A DNA stretch of 64,000 bases from Rosistilla ulvae. GTDB lineage: Bacteria > Planctomycetota > Planctomycetia > Pirellulales > Pirellulaceae. A program made the position numbers and the translations under genes. The stretch is taken from the NCBI RefSeq assembly GCF_007741475.1, contig NZ_CP036261.1, positions 6,263,798-6,327,797 of the forward strand, in the 5' to 3' direction. Of the stretch, positions 55,417-64,000 are shown one piece after another (position 1 is the stretch's first letter; each line of letters starts with the position of its first letter). The notes beneath the pieces are model-generated. The model worked only from the letters and a program-made list of their open reading frames with translations. It had not been told where the DNA came from and made no database searches.

Positions 55417-56169
55417 TTATTCGTCGCGGACCGCTTCGGCGGCAGCCAGCGAAGCTTGGCGAGCTTTCTCGCGGTTCTCTTCGCTGTTCTGGACGTCGCT
55501 GCACAGCAGACCATCCTTCAAGCGGACGACGCGGCGAGCTCGTTCGGCCACTTCGTCTTCGTGCGTGACCAGGATGATCGTCCGCCCCTCGTTGTTCAAT
55601 TGATCGAACATCGCCAGGATCTCGGCGGTCGTTCGCGAATCAAGGTTTCCCGTCGGTTCATCAGCCAGGATGAAATAGGGATCATTGACAAGCGAGCGAG
55701 CGATCGCCACGCGTTGCTGTTGACCGCCGGACAGCTGTGTAGGGCGGTGGTCCAATCGATCGTGCAGACCAACAAGACCGGCCAGTTCGACGCACCGTTG
55801 ACGCTCCTTGGGCCCCAGTCGCCCCTGGTAATAGAGCGGCACTTGGATGTTTTCGACGACTGTTAATTGTTGGATCAGGTTGTACGATTGGAAGACAAAT
55901 CCGATCCGTCGGCTGCGAACCTCGGCAAGTTTGTCGTCGGTCATTCGCGAGATGTCGTCGTCGCCCAACAGCAGTTGTCCGCTGGAGGGTTTGTCGAGGC
56001 AGCCGAGCATGTTCAGGAGCGTGCTTTTGCCGCTGCCCGAAGGGCCCATGATGGCGACGTAGTCACCCTCGGGCACGTCGAACGAAACGCCGCGGAGCGC
56101 GCGGACGGTTTCGCTTTTGAGCACGTATTCCTTTTTCAGCTCGCGAATGGAAGTCGCCAGTCGGACCAT
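55417..56169 (-). CDS. ABC transporter ATP-binding protein, MacB/LolD type
   Basis: The 250-residue protein has the ABC motifs: Walker A MGPSGSGKST, Q-loop VFQSYNL, signature LSGGQQQRVAIARSL, Walker B YFILADEPTGNLDS and the H-loop VTHEDEV. It pairs with the permease downstream and the adaptor upstream (4-bp gap), forming a MacAB-type export operon. The ATG at 56169 fits the family N-terminus. Confidence 0.95.
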   Translation of the reverse strand: MVRLATSIRELKKEYVLKSETVRALRGVSFDVPEGDYVAIMGPSGSGKSTLLNMLGCLDKPSSGQLLLGDDDISRMTDDKLAEVRSRRIGFVFQSYNLIQQLTVVENIQVPLYYQGRLGPKERQRCVELAGLVGLHDRLDHRPTQLSGGQQQRVAIARSLVNDPYFILADEPTGNLDSRTTAEILAMFDQLNNEGRTIILVTHEDEVAERARRVVRLKDGLLCSDVQNSEENREKARQASLAAAEAVRDE

Positions 56170-56173
56170 CGGA

Positions 56174-57997
56174 TTATCGCCCCGCGCCGTTGTTGGAGTC
56201 GGCGAAGCGGGCAGCCATCGCGCTGGTCAATTCGGCCCGGGTGACTTTGCCGTCGCTGTCGGCGTCGGCCGCTTTGGCCATCGATTGACGGCGGTCTTCC
56301 ATCTTTCCGATCTCCGCTTCCGAAAGCGAGCCGTCTTTGTCGGTGTCCGATTCGTCGAAGATTCGTTTGACGATCGCCGCTGGCGACGGTGGGCCTCCCG
56401 CACCCGGCCCCCTAGGGCCGCCGGGACCACGAGGACCCTCGCCGCCTGACGGAGCCGAGGCTCGCGCGGCGCTGGGACCATCGACAGGTTGGGGCGTGCT
56501 GGGCGGAGCGCCATTGGTGACCGAGACGCCGGTCTTACCTTCGATCAAGCCAGCCAATCCGGTGTTGGTATCGGTCGATCCCGATGGCAGATCGTCTAAC
56601 AAATGCAAATGCTGACGCAGGTTCAGGACGATCTCATCTCCTTCTTCCAATCCCGATGCGATCGCAGCGAGTTTATCGTTGGTCGCGTCGACATCGATCT
56701 TCCGGGTTTCGAATTGGCCCTCGGGGGTGCGCACCAACGCAAACGTTTGTTGGCTGTGCTCGTAAACGCCTTGGATCGGGATCTGCAAAGCGTCGGGTTT
56801 CTGTTGGACAAAGATCTGCACCTCGGCGGTCATCCCGGTGCGAATGCTTTCGGGCGGATCGATGATCGCGATCGAACAGGCGTATTCCTTGATCGACGAC
56901 GTGAAGAAGCTGCTCGGTTCGGCGTAGCGATTGACCTTGGTCACCTGCCCCAACAGCTCCACGCCATTGAGCGACGAGACGCTGATCTTGCACGGCATGC
57001 CTTCGGAAACCAAGGCGATCCGAGATTCATTGATCTTGGCTTTGACCTGCATTTGCGTCGGATCGGGCAAGCGGATGATCGCTTGCCGCTCGCGAACTGT
57101 CGCGCCGGCTTCGACGACAAACTCCGCGTTCCCACCGCGACTGCTGAAGCGGTTGGCGTGAACGACAACGCCGTCGCTGGGGGCATAGATCACACAGGCT
57201 TTGATCTGGCCTTCCATCTCGGCGTATTTGTCCTGCTCTTCGCTGAGCGTGCTCTTGTTGGCTTCGAGGACCGCGCGAGCCGATTCGATGTCGCTGTCAT
57301 ATTGAACCAAGAACTTCTGTTTGGTCAGTTCCTGCAAAACTTTCAGTCGTCCCTGGGCAGCTTCCAGTTGGTTTTGCGTATTGGCGACGGCAAACTGATC
57401 GGCTTCCATTTGCAGCGATTTGACCAGCCCTTTGGCAACCAGTCGCTGGGTGCTGGCGAGCGCCAGTTGCGCTTTGCGAAGCTCCTGCTCGGCGACCGCC
57501 AATTCGCTGAGGATCGCTTTCTCTTCGGTCTTGAAGGTTCCCTCGAGGTACTCTTGCCGCGAGATCTCTGCCTGTTTCAACAATGCCGCTGCATTGGTCA
57601 CATTCGCCTCGGCACCCAGCAGCACGATCCGCTGTGTCTTGAGGTCCTGTTCTAGCTGCGACGAATCGAGTTCGACCAGCTTGTCTCCCGCTTTCACGCG
57701 GGCTCCTTCGTCGATCACCCACAGGATCGCCGTCCCACCGCTACCGCGGCTCTCGACTTCGCATTCGAGTTCGATGTTTTTGCTGCTCTCGATCTCCCCC
57801 TGCTCGAGCACGATGTGGTCAAACGCACCGCGGCGAACGACATCGGTGATCAATTCGCCGGTGTTTTTCGTTTTGGCGGGACGAATTTTGACGTACCAAT
57901 ACGCGCCCCCCCCGACAGCGGAAATCACGATCAATATCAATAGGTAGGTGAGGATCCCGCCGCGGCGGTTTTTGGCAGGTTGTACGAGGGGCTTCAT
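56174..57997 (-). CDS. MacA-type periplasmic adaptor with C-terminal EF-hands
   Basis: From the ATG at 57997 the protein has 607 residues. One membrane helix lies at about 16-35 (YLLILIVISAVGGGAYWYV). A HlyD/MacA barrel-sandwich with a long coiled coil follows (about 60-260: EIESSKNIELECEVES, then QKFLVQYDSDIESARAVLEA). Beta-barrel motifs include GMPCKISVSSLNG and RTGMTAEVQIFVQQKPDAL. The C-terminal 110 residues are Pro/Gly-rich and then carry two EF-hand loops, DTDKDGSLSEAE and DADSDGKVTRAE. The first gene of the MacAB operon; the other two follow with short gaps. Confidence 0.9.
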   Translation of the reverse strand: MKPLVQPAKNRRGGILTYLLILIVISAVGGGAYWYVKIRPAKTKNTGELITDVVRRGAFDHIVLEQGEIESSKNIELECEVESRGSGGTAILWVIDEGARVKAGDKLVELDSSQLEQDLKTQRIVLLGAEANVTNAAALLKQAEISRQEYLEGTFKTEEKAILSELAVAEQELRKAQLALASTQRLVAKGLVKSLQMEADQFAVANTQNQLEAAQGRLKVLQELTKQKFLVQYDSDIESARAVLEANKSTLSEEQDKYAEMEGQIKACVIYAPSDGVVVHANRFSSRGGNAEFVVEAGATVRERQAIIRLPDPTQMQVKAKINESRIALVSEGMPCKISVSSLNGVELLGQVTKVNRYAEPSSFFTSSIKEYACSIAIIDPPESIRTGMTAEVQIFVQQKPDALQIPIQGVYEHSQQTFALVRTPEGQFETRKIDVDATNDKLAAIASGLEEGDEIVLNLRQHLHLLDDLPSGSTDTNTGLAGLIEGKTGVSVTNGAPPSTPQPVDGPSAARASAPSGGEGPRGPGGPRGPGAGGPPSPAAIVKRIFDESDTDKDGSLSEAEIGKMEDRRQSMAKAADADSDGKVTRAELTSAMAARFADSNNGAGR

Positions 57998-58260
57998 GGG
58001 GAAAAGTCTCCGCTGACAAAGGTCGCCAGCCAAACGGAAAGGTGGGATCGATTCAAGAGGCGGCGCGAGCTGCAATGTTGTCGCGTCCTTCAAGAGTAAG
58101 TATAAACCGCTGAGTTTCCGGCGGTAGCAACGAACTTGAAACATTGCCGCACGCGACGCATCAAGAGGCTGCAACTTTTAGGGAAACCGCGAAGATTACC
58201 AGTGAAACCCCGGCCGCTTGAATTGAGACCGCAAAAAGCTGCGTTTTCTCGGTGCGGACT

Positions 58261-58974
58261 CTAGCGAACCCCTTCGAACAGCCGCGATCCGATCCGCACG
58301 CAAGTCGATCCCTCGGCGATCGCCGCCTGGAAATCGCCGCTCATCCCCATCGAAAGTTCTGGTAGCGGAAGTCCGGTTGTGACGGTCAGGCGGTCTCGCA
58401 ACGCACGGAGCGATGCAAAATCGATGGCGGGATCGTGATTGGGTTGGTCGAAAGAGGCCATGCCCATCAGGCCGAGAATCTTCAGGTTCGGGAGAGCGAT
58501 CAAGTCGGCGATGATCTTTTCGATCTCCGCCGGACGAAAACCGTGCTTTTGCTCATCTCCCGAGACGTTGACCTCCAGCAGACAGGATGTCGTTTGGCCA
58601 GCTTCGCCACTCTGCTGTGCGACCGTCTGGGCCAAGCGAAGCGTGTCGATCGAATGCAGCCGATAGACCAACGGTAACGTCCGCCGCGATTTGTTCCGCT
58701 GCAAGTGTCCGATCAGATGCCAGCGGATCGAACGATCGGCCATCGCTTCGGCTTTTTGCCACAGGACTTGCGGGCGATTTTCTCCCAGGTCGCGGCATCC
58801 GGCGCGCAGCAGAGCCTGGGTCAGCGGCACGTCGACGTATTTCGTGACTCCAACGATCGTCACTTCGTCGGGGCTGCGGCCAGCGGCGCGGCAGGCGTTG
58901 GCAACCTGATCGCAAACCGATCGCCAGTTGGCGTCGACTCTCGCTTGAACGCTATCGCTTACCTGATCTGTCAC
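58261..58974 (-). CDS. yggS: YggS/PROSC family PLP-binding protein
   Basis: The 237-residue protein has the family length. The PLP lysine is in IVGVTKYVDV. Further motifs are DLGENRPQVLWQKAE, RWHLIGHLQRNKSRR, LLEVNVSGDEQKHGF and GLPLPELSMGMSGDFQAAI (phosphate-binding). Members maintain PLP homeostasis and are cytoplasmic. The start is a GTG at 58974 (no ATG close by). It lies 18 bp downstream of the TerB-like gene. Confidence 0.93.
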   Translation of the reverse strand: MTDQVSDSVQARVDANWRSVCDQVANACRAAGRSPDEVTIVGVTKYVDVPLTQALLRAGCRDLGENRPQVLWQKAEAMADRSIRWHLIGHLQRNKSRRTLPLVYRLHSIDTLRLAQTVAQQSGEAGQTTSCLLEVNVSGDEQKHGFRPAEIEKIIADLIALPNLKILGLMGMASFDQPNHDPAIDFASLRALRDRLTVTTGLPLPELSMGMSGDFQAAIAEGSTCVRIGSRLFEGVR

Positions 58975-58992
58975 GTTGATTGGGATCCGGCT

Positions 58993-59349
58993 TCAGGCGG
59001 AGTGGTTGGTGCGGACGACACGGTCGATCAGGCGTTCGAGCTTCTCACCAGAAAAGTCCATCCTTGCCGCGGCCAACGCAAACAAACGCTTCTCGGATTC
59101 GGACATCTGCCCGTCGGCGGCCATCATCCGGATCAAATCGCTCAAGACAGCTTCCTGTTCCGCCGCGTCGGTCGGCAGTTCCAGTTGGGCGTCATCCCCC
59201 AATGCGTACGAAACCGCAGCGCACAATTCCTGCTCTTCGAATCCGAGTTCCGCACAGCGTTGGCTCAGCAGCGACAGCTCGTGTTCAGCCAATGCGCCAT
59301 CGGCGATCGCCATCACGACAAGGTTTTTCAAATAAGCGATGCGATCCAT
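58993..59349 (-). CDS. TerB-like tellurite-resistance-domain protein
   Basis: The 118-residue product (ATG 59349, GGGA about 12 bases before) is helical with two repeats of the TerB/DjlA-N type: YLKNLVVMAIADGALAEHEL and VLSDLIRMMAADGQMSESEK, each with acidic residues that bind metal in TerB. The upstream reading frame to 59643 is not TerB-like and was rejected. It is followed by yggS, forming a two-gene unit. The TMEM43 fusion at 12235 carries the same domain. Confidence 0.8.
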   Translation of the reverse strand: MDRIAYLKNLVVMAIADGALAEHELSLLSQRCAELGFEEQELCAAVSYALGDDAQLELPTDAAEQEAVLSDLIRMMAADGQMSESEKRLFALAAARMDFSGEKLERLIDRVVRTNHSA

Positions 59350-59662
59350 CGATAGGGTTCCCAAATCATCCGCGAAATATGTCCGCAAGCCGACTTGGCA
59401 TCCACCAGGCTCCGGGAGGGCTAGCGAATCAGCGAGCCTTATCAAACGCGAGCGAAAAACAAGGCACGCCGCAGCAACGATTGCCGGGGGAAAGGTGGTT
59501 GCCACTTGCCAGTCCATTATCTTCGGCATCTTCGGCATTCGCAACCTGCCCAGAATCGCTTCGCGTGGGCTGACTAGAGTTCCTGTATAGGATATCAGCC
59601 GTCGCGCGAATGCGTGCCGGCTGAACCCTAAAACTTCAAGCACCGTTTGGCCCTGGGCCGCT
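59350..59662. other. 313-bp gap between the TerB-like gene and the lipoprotein gene
   Basis: No gene or RNA is seen. The gap holds the downstream region of the duplicated pseudopilin-lipoprotein pair. It includes no convincing terminator. Confidence 0.5.
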
Positions 59663-60094
59663 CTACTTCGCGATGTCCAGCGTGAACGTGTTCTCGGTTC
59701 CTTCCGCGACAGTGATGCTCAGCGGCGTCGTCGATTCGCTGCCAAGCTCTTTTGGGAACGAGACCTCTGCCGCGGCGGAAGCTGCCGCGGTACCAAGTTC
59801 CGGCGGAACGGGATCGGGCTCGGGAGCAAGCAGGATAATCTTGTAGGTCCCGTACGGAACATGCTCAAGATTTGCTAGCCCCTGGGCGTCCAGCGACGCG
59901 CCACCTCCTTGTCCCGACAGGTTGAGCTGTCCACCAGCGACCGGAGTGCCGGACGATAGGATCGTGATCGAAACCGGGGCTCCAGGATGCAGGTAGTCCG
60001 GTTCGTGATCGCAACCGATCGAAACGACAAGGCTGAATGTCGTGAGAAGGGAGAGTATGAAATGACGCGTGTCGGTTCTGCGAAGTGTTGACAT
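59663..60094 (-). CDS. Small lipoprotein with carboxypeptidase-regulatory/transthyretin-like domain, copy 1
   Basis: The 143-residue protein has a signal with a lipobox-like end (VVSIGC, Cys28) and continues DHEPDYLHPGAPVSITILSS. The core GTPVAGGQLNLSGQGGG, then HVPYGTYKIILLAPEP, is the pattern of a carboxypeptidase-regulatory-like beta-sandwich. It follows a DUF1559 pseudopilin gene 125 bp upstream, as such lipoproteins often do in planctomycetes. Nearly identical to the copy at 61831. The ATG at 60094 is used. Confidence 0.8.
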   Translation of the reverse strand: MSTLRRTDTRHFILSLLTTFSLVVSIGCDHEPDYLHPGAPVSITILSSGTPVAGGQLNLSGQGGGASLDAQGLANLEHVPYGTYKIILLAPEPDPVPPELGTAAASAAAEVSFPKELGSESTTPLSITVAEGTENTFTLDIAK

Positions 60095-60219
60095 TGAATG
60101 CACTGGTGGGGCGGAAGAGGTTAAAGGCAATGGAGAAAAGGTCCGCTCGCATTGTGGGAATGCGAGCGGCATCGCAGAACACTTTGGTTCGGTGATAAGG
60201 CAATCGAAGCAGCGAAGGT

Positions 60220-61224
60220 TTAGAACTCGCCCATCACCTGGCCGTCGTCGCGAATGCTCAGCTTGATCATCGTGTCGAGCTCGACCGTCTCCGCAACAAA
60301 TCGAACCGCACCATCGGTCAACAGACCGTGGATCCCGCCCGGGTGGAACGAGTTGAGAATGGTGTTTACTTCGTAGGCGCTGCTGGCACTCGACGGAGCC
60401 CCCGATTTGAAGAACGCATTTGGGGAATAGCGGACTGTGGTGATTCCGCCGGCATAAGCGTTCAGTTTCGTGAACGACGATAGGCTGGACGTCTCCAGCA
60501 TCTGTTCGCCCGAGTTGTTGACCCAACCATGCCATCCGCCCAATGGATTCGCACTGGCTTCTTTGCCGTTAACGTTCCCCGATTGTTCGGCGATGATCAG
60601 CGTGTTCGATGTGCCGTCGGTGCAATCGCGGAACCGCTTATTGAAGTAGACCATCATCATTCCGTTGTTGCAGTAGGTGCCGCCGCTGACGATATTGTCG
60701 GCCGTGCAGGAAGTCGTTCGGCCATTCAGGTCGGGGGTCGCCCCCGAGACGCCAACGTAGTCCATCACCATGCTAATACTGCCGTTCGACGTGAAATGGG
60801 TGTAGGGCAGGTCGGCGATATTGGTCGGTCCGTGAGGACTCGAAGGGCAGACGTATCCAGCGATTCGTAGCGTCCTCAAAATGGTATTGTTGGAGAACGG
60901 TCCGCTGTGCGCCCAAAAGCCGCCGGTTTCAAAGTCGATCAGGTCGTGCGCTGCGGTTTCCTCGATGAACGGCAGAATCAGAGCCCGCCAATTGGTGCCT
61001 CGGCTGTTGTAAAACGCGCCCACTGGAAACGTCTTGTGAACGTCGTGGTAGTTGTGCAGCGCAAGGCCGATCTGTTTCATATTGTTCGAGCACGACATCC
61101 GCCGTGCGGCTTCGCGAGCTGCTTGCACTGCGGGGAGCAGCAGGCCAACAAGAATGCCGATAATGGCAATGACAACTAACAATTCAACCAAGGTGAATCC
61201 GGTTCTTTGAATCTTGGGCTTCAT
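60220..61224 (-). CDS. DUF1559 pseudopilin, copy 1
   Basis: The 334-residue protein has a type IV prepilin-like N-terminus (RTGFTLVELLVVIAIIG), then LLLPAVQAAREAARRMSC and NNMKQIGLALHNYHDVH, the DUF1559 core. The C-terminus has SFHPGGIHGLLTDGAVRFV. Such proteins are exported and assembled by type II secretion/type IV pilus-like machinery; none of that machinery is in the window. The ATG at 61224 gives the usual short leader. A lipoprotein gene follows. Confidence 0.94.
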   Translation of the reverse strand: MKPKIQRTGFTLVELLVVIAIIGILVGLLLPAVQAAREAARRMSCSNNMKQIGLALHNYHDVHKTFPVGAFYNSRGTNWRALILPFIEETAAHDLIDFETGGFWAHSGPFSNNTILRTLRIAGYVCPSSPHGPTNIADLPYTHFTSNGSISMVMDYVGVSGATPDLNGRTTSCTADNIVSGGTYCNNGMMMVYFNKRFRDCTDGTSNTLIIAEQSGNVNGKEASANPLGGWHGWVNNSGEQMLETSSLSSFTKLNAYAGGITTVRYSPNAFFKSGAPSSASSAYEVNTILNSFHPGGIHGLLTDGAVRFVAETVELDTMIKLSIRDDGQVMGEF

Positions 61225-61830
61225 ATAGATATTCCCTGAAAATCTCGGAAAGGTACAGTAGCGCGGACGAAGCATCCGCGATGGGTAAGAAACGTGGCGG
61301 GCAGACTGCCACCAGCACCTCAAGCAACCAGGGTGCCAATCAGGGGGCAAGGTTTTAGGATTTCACCCGCGTGGTAAACGTAGGCTCGCTGCAATCAGCT
61401 CCTTTGGCGTAGGCTGTGCCTGAACTGGGGGCCACTGTCCGATTCGCCGCCGTAATGGATTGGCGAGCTTCCGCAAATTTCTCGAAAACGGAATCGCAAC
61501 CAGGCTTATATGGCTGAAACGTTCTCGCCCCGCCGCGATAGCGTGCTTGAAGAATAGGCACGTGCGTTAAGAACGTGCGGCAGCGGAGGCAAACGGCGAA
61601 GTTGGGCTGGCGGTCGAACGTCGGTCTGGCAACGGCTACCGTCATGCAAACGGATCGACAATTTTATCGATCCGTTTCTGAACGGCTGCGGAAACCTGGT
61701 TTATCACAATCGATCGAGTCCAGATTACCCGAGCTTGGTGGGGCGCGGGGTAATGAGTGTTAACACTTTGGCGAATCAGTGTGTGCCGACTGGTGCCTCG
61801 TATTGAAACACTGCTTGGCCCTGGGCCGTT
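61225..61830. other. 606-bp gap between the two duplicated pairs
   Basis: No gene is supported. It holds an 11-bp perfect hairpin (61648-61658 with 61667-61677, AAACGGATCGA), downstream of the copy 2 lipoprotein gene on the minus strand. It is not followed by a T-run. Part of the gap resembles the region upstream of copy 2 (GATTCGCCxCCGTAA near 61440 and 63617). Confidence 0.6.
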
Positions 61831-62271
61831 CTATTTCGCGATGTCCAGCGTGAACGTGTTCTCGGTTCCTTCCGCGACAGTGATACTCAGCGGCGTCGTC
61901 GATTCGCTGCCAAGCTCTTTCGGAAACGAGACCTCTGCTGCGGCGGAAGCTGCCGCGGTACCAGGTTCCGGCGGAACGGGATCGGGCTCGGGAGCAAGCA
62001 GGATAATCTTGTAGGTCCCGTACGGAACATGCTCAAGATTTGCTAGCCCCTGGGCGTCCAGCGACGCGCCACCTCCTTGTCCCGACAGGTTGAGCTGTCC
62101 ACCAGCGACCGGAGTGCCGGACGATAGGATCGTGATCGAAACCGGGGCTCCAGGATGCAGGTAGTCCGGTTCGTGATCGCAACCGATCGAAGCGACAAGG
62201 CTCAATGTCGTGAGAAGGGAGAATGTGAAATGACGCGTGTCGGTCCTGCAAGATGTGAAAGTTGAATACAT
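61831..62271 (-). CDS. Small lipoprotein with carboxypeptidase-regulatory/transthyretin-like domain, copy 2
   Basis: The 146-residue protein has the same mature part as copy 1 with one visible change (PEPGTAAAS versus PELGTAAAS). The signal region differs (MYSTFTSCRTD...LVASIGC, Cys31). The divergence is confined to the first 30 residues, so the 3' part has been kept similar or copied recently. It follows copy 2 of the pseudopilin by 115 bp. The ATG at 62271 is used. Confidence 0.8.
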   Translation of the reverse strand: MYSTFTSCRTDTRHFTFSLLTTLSLVASIGCDHEPDYLHPGAPVSITILSSGTPVAGGQLNLSGQGGGASLDAQGLANLEHVPYGTYKIILLAPEPDPVPPEPGTAAASAAAEVSFPKELGSESTTPLSITVAEGTENTFTLDIAK

Positions 62272-62386
62272 TGGGGGCGAAGGGATTTTGAAGGCAATGG
62301 AGGGAAGGTCCGCTCGCATTGTGGGAATGCGAGCGGCATCGCAGAACACTTTGGTTCGGTGGTAAGGCAATCGAAGCAGCGAGGGT

Positions 62387-63394
62387 TTAGAACTCGCCCA
62401 TCACCTGGCCGTCGTCGCGAATGCTCAGCTTGATCATCGTGTCGAGCTCGACCGTCTCCGCAACAAATCGAACCGCGCCATCGGTCAACAGACCGTGGAT
62501 CCCGCCCGGGTGGAACGAGTTGAGGATCGTGTTCACTTCGTACTGACTGCTGGCACTCGACGGCGCCCCCGATTTCCAGAACGCGTTGGGCGAATAACGA
62601 ACTGTGGTGATTCCGCCGGCATAAGCGGACAAGCTAGAGAACGATGAAAGGCTCATGTTTTCCAACATCTGTTCGCCGGAGTTGTTCACCCATCCGTGCC
62701 AGCCGCCCAATGGATTCGCACTGGCCTCTTTACCATTTACGTTCCCCGATTGTTCACCGATGATCAGCGTGTTCGATGTGCCATCGGTGCAATCGCGGAA
62801 CCGCTTGTTGAAGTAGACCGTCATCATTCCGTTGTTGCAGTACGTTCCTCCGCTGACGATATTGTCGGCGGTACAGGCGGAGGTCCGACCGTTCAGGTCG
62901 GGAGTCGCTCCCGAGACGCCAACGTAGTCCATGACCATGCTGGTATTTCCCGTCGAAGCATGTTGGGAAAGCGGGATGTCGCCAACATTCGTCACCCCAT
63001 GGGGACTCGATGGACAGACATAGCCAGCGATCCGCAACGAACTGAAAATGGGGTTGTTGGATTGCGTCGCCACGTCGTGGGCCCAGAAGCCTCCGGTTTC
63101 GAAGTTGATCTGATCGTGAGCTGCAGTTTCTTCGATGAACGGCAGGATCAAGGCCCGCCAATTGCTGCCTTGTTTGTTGTAAAACGCGCCGACAGGAAAC
63201 GTCCTGTGAACGTCATGGTAATTGTGTAGCGCCAGACCGATCTGTTTCATGTTGTTTGAACATGACATCCGTCGCGCCGCTTCGCGAGCTGCTTGCACTG
63301 CGGGAAGCAACAGACCGACCAAGATACCGATGATAGCGATGACGACTAACAATTCGACCAGGGTGAATCCCGACCGGAGGGACTTAGACTTCAT
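62387..63394 (-). CDS. DUF1559 pseudopilin, copy 2
   Basis: The 335-residue protein shares the N-terminal prepilin motif (SGFTLVELLVVIAIIG) and the last 140 residues with copy 1. The middle segment (about 85-130) differs more (WAHDVATQSNNPIFSSLR versus WAHSGPFSNNTILRTLR). The ATG at 63394 is used. It is the upstream gene of the second pair and may be the original. Confidence 0.94.
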   Translation of the reverse strand: MKSKSLRSGFTLVELLVVIAIIGILVGLLLPAVQAAREAARRMSCSNNMKQIGLALHNYHDVHRTFPVGAFYNKQGSNWRALILPFIEETAAHDQINFETGGFWAHDVATQSNNPIFSSLRIAGYVCPSSPHGVTNVGDIPLSQHASTGNTSMVMDYVGVSGATPDLNGRTSACTADNIVSGGTYCNNGMMTVYFNKRFRDCTDGTSNTLIIGEQSGNVNGKEASANPLGGWHGWVNNSGEQMLENMSLSSFSSLSAYAGGITTVRYSPNAFWKSGAPSSASSQYEVNTILNSFHPGGIHGLLTDGAVRFVAETVELDTMIKLSIRDDGQVMGEF

Positions 63395-63757
63395 AGGGAA
63401 AGGGTCCAAAAAGGATGGCAGAAGGAGGGGGGGATGCCTGGAAGAAAATCCAAGGCGGGTAGGTAGGCTTGGTAGAACCTCGCAAGGCTCCCCCCTTGCA
63501 ACCTGAGTGCCAATCGTTCTTGGAATCAAGAAAATAGTTTGCCGTGAGACAAGCCGAGTCGGCTTGGATGGCGTTGCACTGGGGCGGATTGAATCCACCC
63601 TGCCAATCGTTGTTCGATTCGCCACCGTAAGGATTCGACGACCGGAAGCCAATTTTTTTGGCGGCGGTGCAGTGGCAAAATGCGAAAGCCCGGTAAGTGT
63701 TCGCTGACCAGCGACCGGGTGCTTTAGAAATGGGCACTATTGCCGAGAAGGCGAAAG
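63395..63757. other. 363-bp gap between copy 2 and the tRNA gene
   Basis: No gene is supported. The promoter of the duplicated pair should lie here. The gap shares short stretches with the 61225-61830 gap, which fits the duplication. Confidence 0.5.
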
Positions 63758-63831
63758 TAGGGCGGGCAGGACTTGAACCCGCGACCAAGGCATTATGAGT
63801 GCCCTGCTCTAACCGACTGAGCTACCGCCCC
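63758..63831 (-). tRNA. tRNA with CAT anticodon (elongator Met or Ile2 type)
   Basis: The 74-nt minus-strand sequence folds as a cloverleaf: acceptor GGGGCGG with CCGCCCT, D stem GCTC/GAGC, anticodon stem GGGCA/TGCCT with loop CTCATAA (anticodon CAT), and T arm with GGTTCAAGT. It lacks the three consecutive G-C pairs of initiator tRNA-Met. The T loop fits an elongator. Whether it reads AUG or, after lysidine modification, AUA cannot be told. The 3' CCA is not encoded. Confidence 0.95.
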
Positions 63832-64000
63832 TTAAGTTCGCCAATCTGCAGTGCGGCGAAGACCACCCCAACAGGGCCGGAGTCATCGGCTGCAACAACC
63901 GATGCCGCACTTGCGAAACCATAGTATCTTCGCCAGTGCGGATGGGTTCAAGCCGGGAATCTGCTCGGTCTCCGGTTGTTTATCGCGTGGTGCGTCGGCT
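63832..64000. other. 169-bp end of window
   Basis: No gene is seen. A weak 6-bp hairpin (CATCGG/CCGATG near 63886-63907) is present. Confidence 0.4.

Larger units (their letters stand above)
59663..63394 (-). repeat. Tandem duplication of pseudopilin-lipoprotein gene pair
   Basis: The pair 61224-59663 and the pair 63394-61831 match at a constant shift of about 2168 bp. The lipoprotein genes are almost identical over their last 350 bp. The intergenic stretch before the lipoprotein (GGAATGCGAGCGGCATCGC) is also shared. The pseudopilin genes match strongly over their last 500 bp and less in the middle. Confidence 0.92.

Noticed and set aside
61648-61677. Hairpin as an intrinsic terminator for copy 2
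   Set aside because: The stem is good, but no T-run follows on the minus strand and it lies 150 bp after the stop.

Overview
The window looks like a chromosomal segment of a planctomycete, most likely a Pirellulaceae-type (Rhodopirellula-like) bacterium. This rests on family-level cues: two DUF1559 pseudopilins with paired small lipoproteins, a Ser/Thr kinase fused to WD40 repeats with a DWG instead of DFG motif, a giant repetitive surface protein with an N-terminal LEPR-XLL-like motif, a sigma factor with a long helix-turn-helix-rich N-terminus, secreted PQQ-type propellers, and a Cys-rich secreted protein of planctomycete type. The DNA is GC-rich throughout, gene-dense, and shows no phage, integrase or CRISPR array. 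The assignment is inference; no 16S gene is present.

1-11.5 kb: end of rpsR with a terminator, a hotdog thioesterase, a UbiD-family decarboxylase and an SDR on the plus strand. A minus-strand set follows: a secreted tandem-FAD protein, hisI, a small membrane protein, ridA-like and hemC. Divergent from it is a NosR-like membrane protein with two covalent-FMN motifs. Two copies of a palindromic element follow.

11.7-23 kb: two related gene clusters. Locus A (surE, P-loop ATPase, arrestin-like membrane protein, TMEM43-TerB fusion, shikimate kinase) and locus B (arrestin-like membrane protein, single-domain arrestin-like protein, P-loop ATPase, unknown alpha/beta protein) each pair the same short ATPase family with arrestin-like beta-sandwich proteins through overlapping genes. 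Between them lie a GT-C-like membrane protein and a degenerate ADP-forming acyl-CoA synthetase-like protein. This paired module is the best candidate for an undescribed system.

23-33 kb: two PQQ-like propellers, lgt with a PDZ-like insertion, a GntP-family transporter, an Rpn-type nuclease gene with a tandemly duplicated 3' end, a DNase I-like phosphatase/nuclease and a methyltransferase.

33-50 kb: a 3790-residue surface protein followed 85 bp downstream by a 1861-residue membrane Ser/Thr kinase with WD40 repeats, probably one transcription unit.

50-64 kb: a Cys-rich secreted protein, an unusual sigma factor behind an 816-bp gene-free region, a MacAB-type exporter whose adaptor ends in EF-hands, a TerB protein with a YggS-type PLP protein, a tandem duplication of a pseudopilin-lipoprotein pair, and a tRNA with a CAT anticodon.
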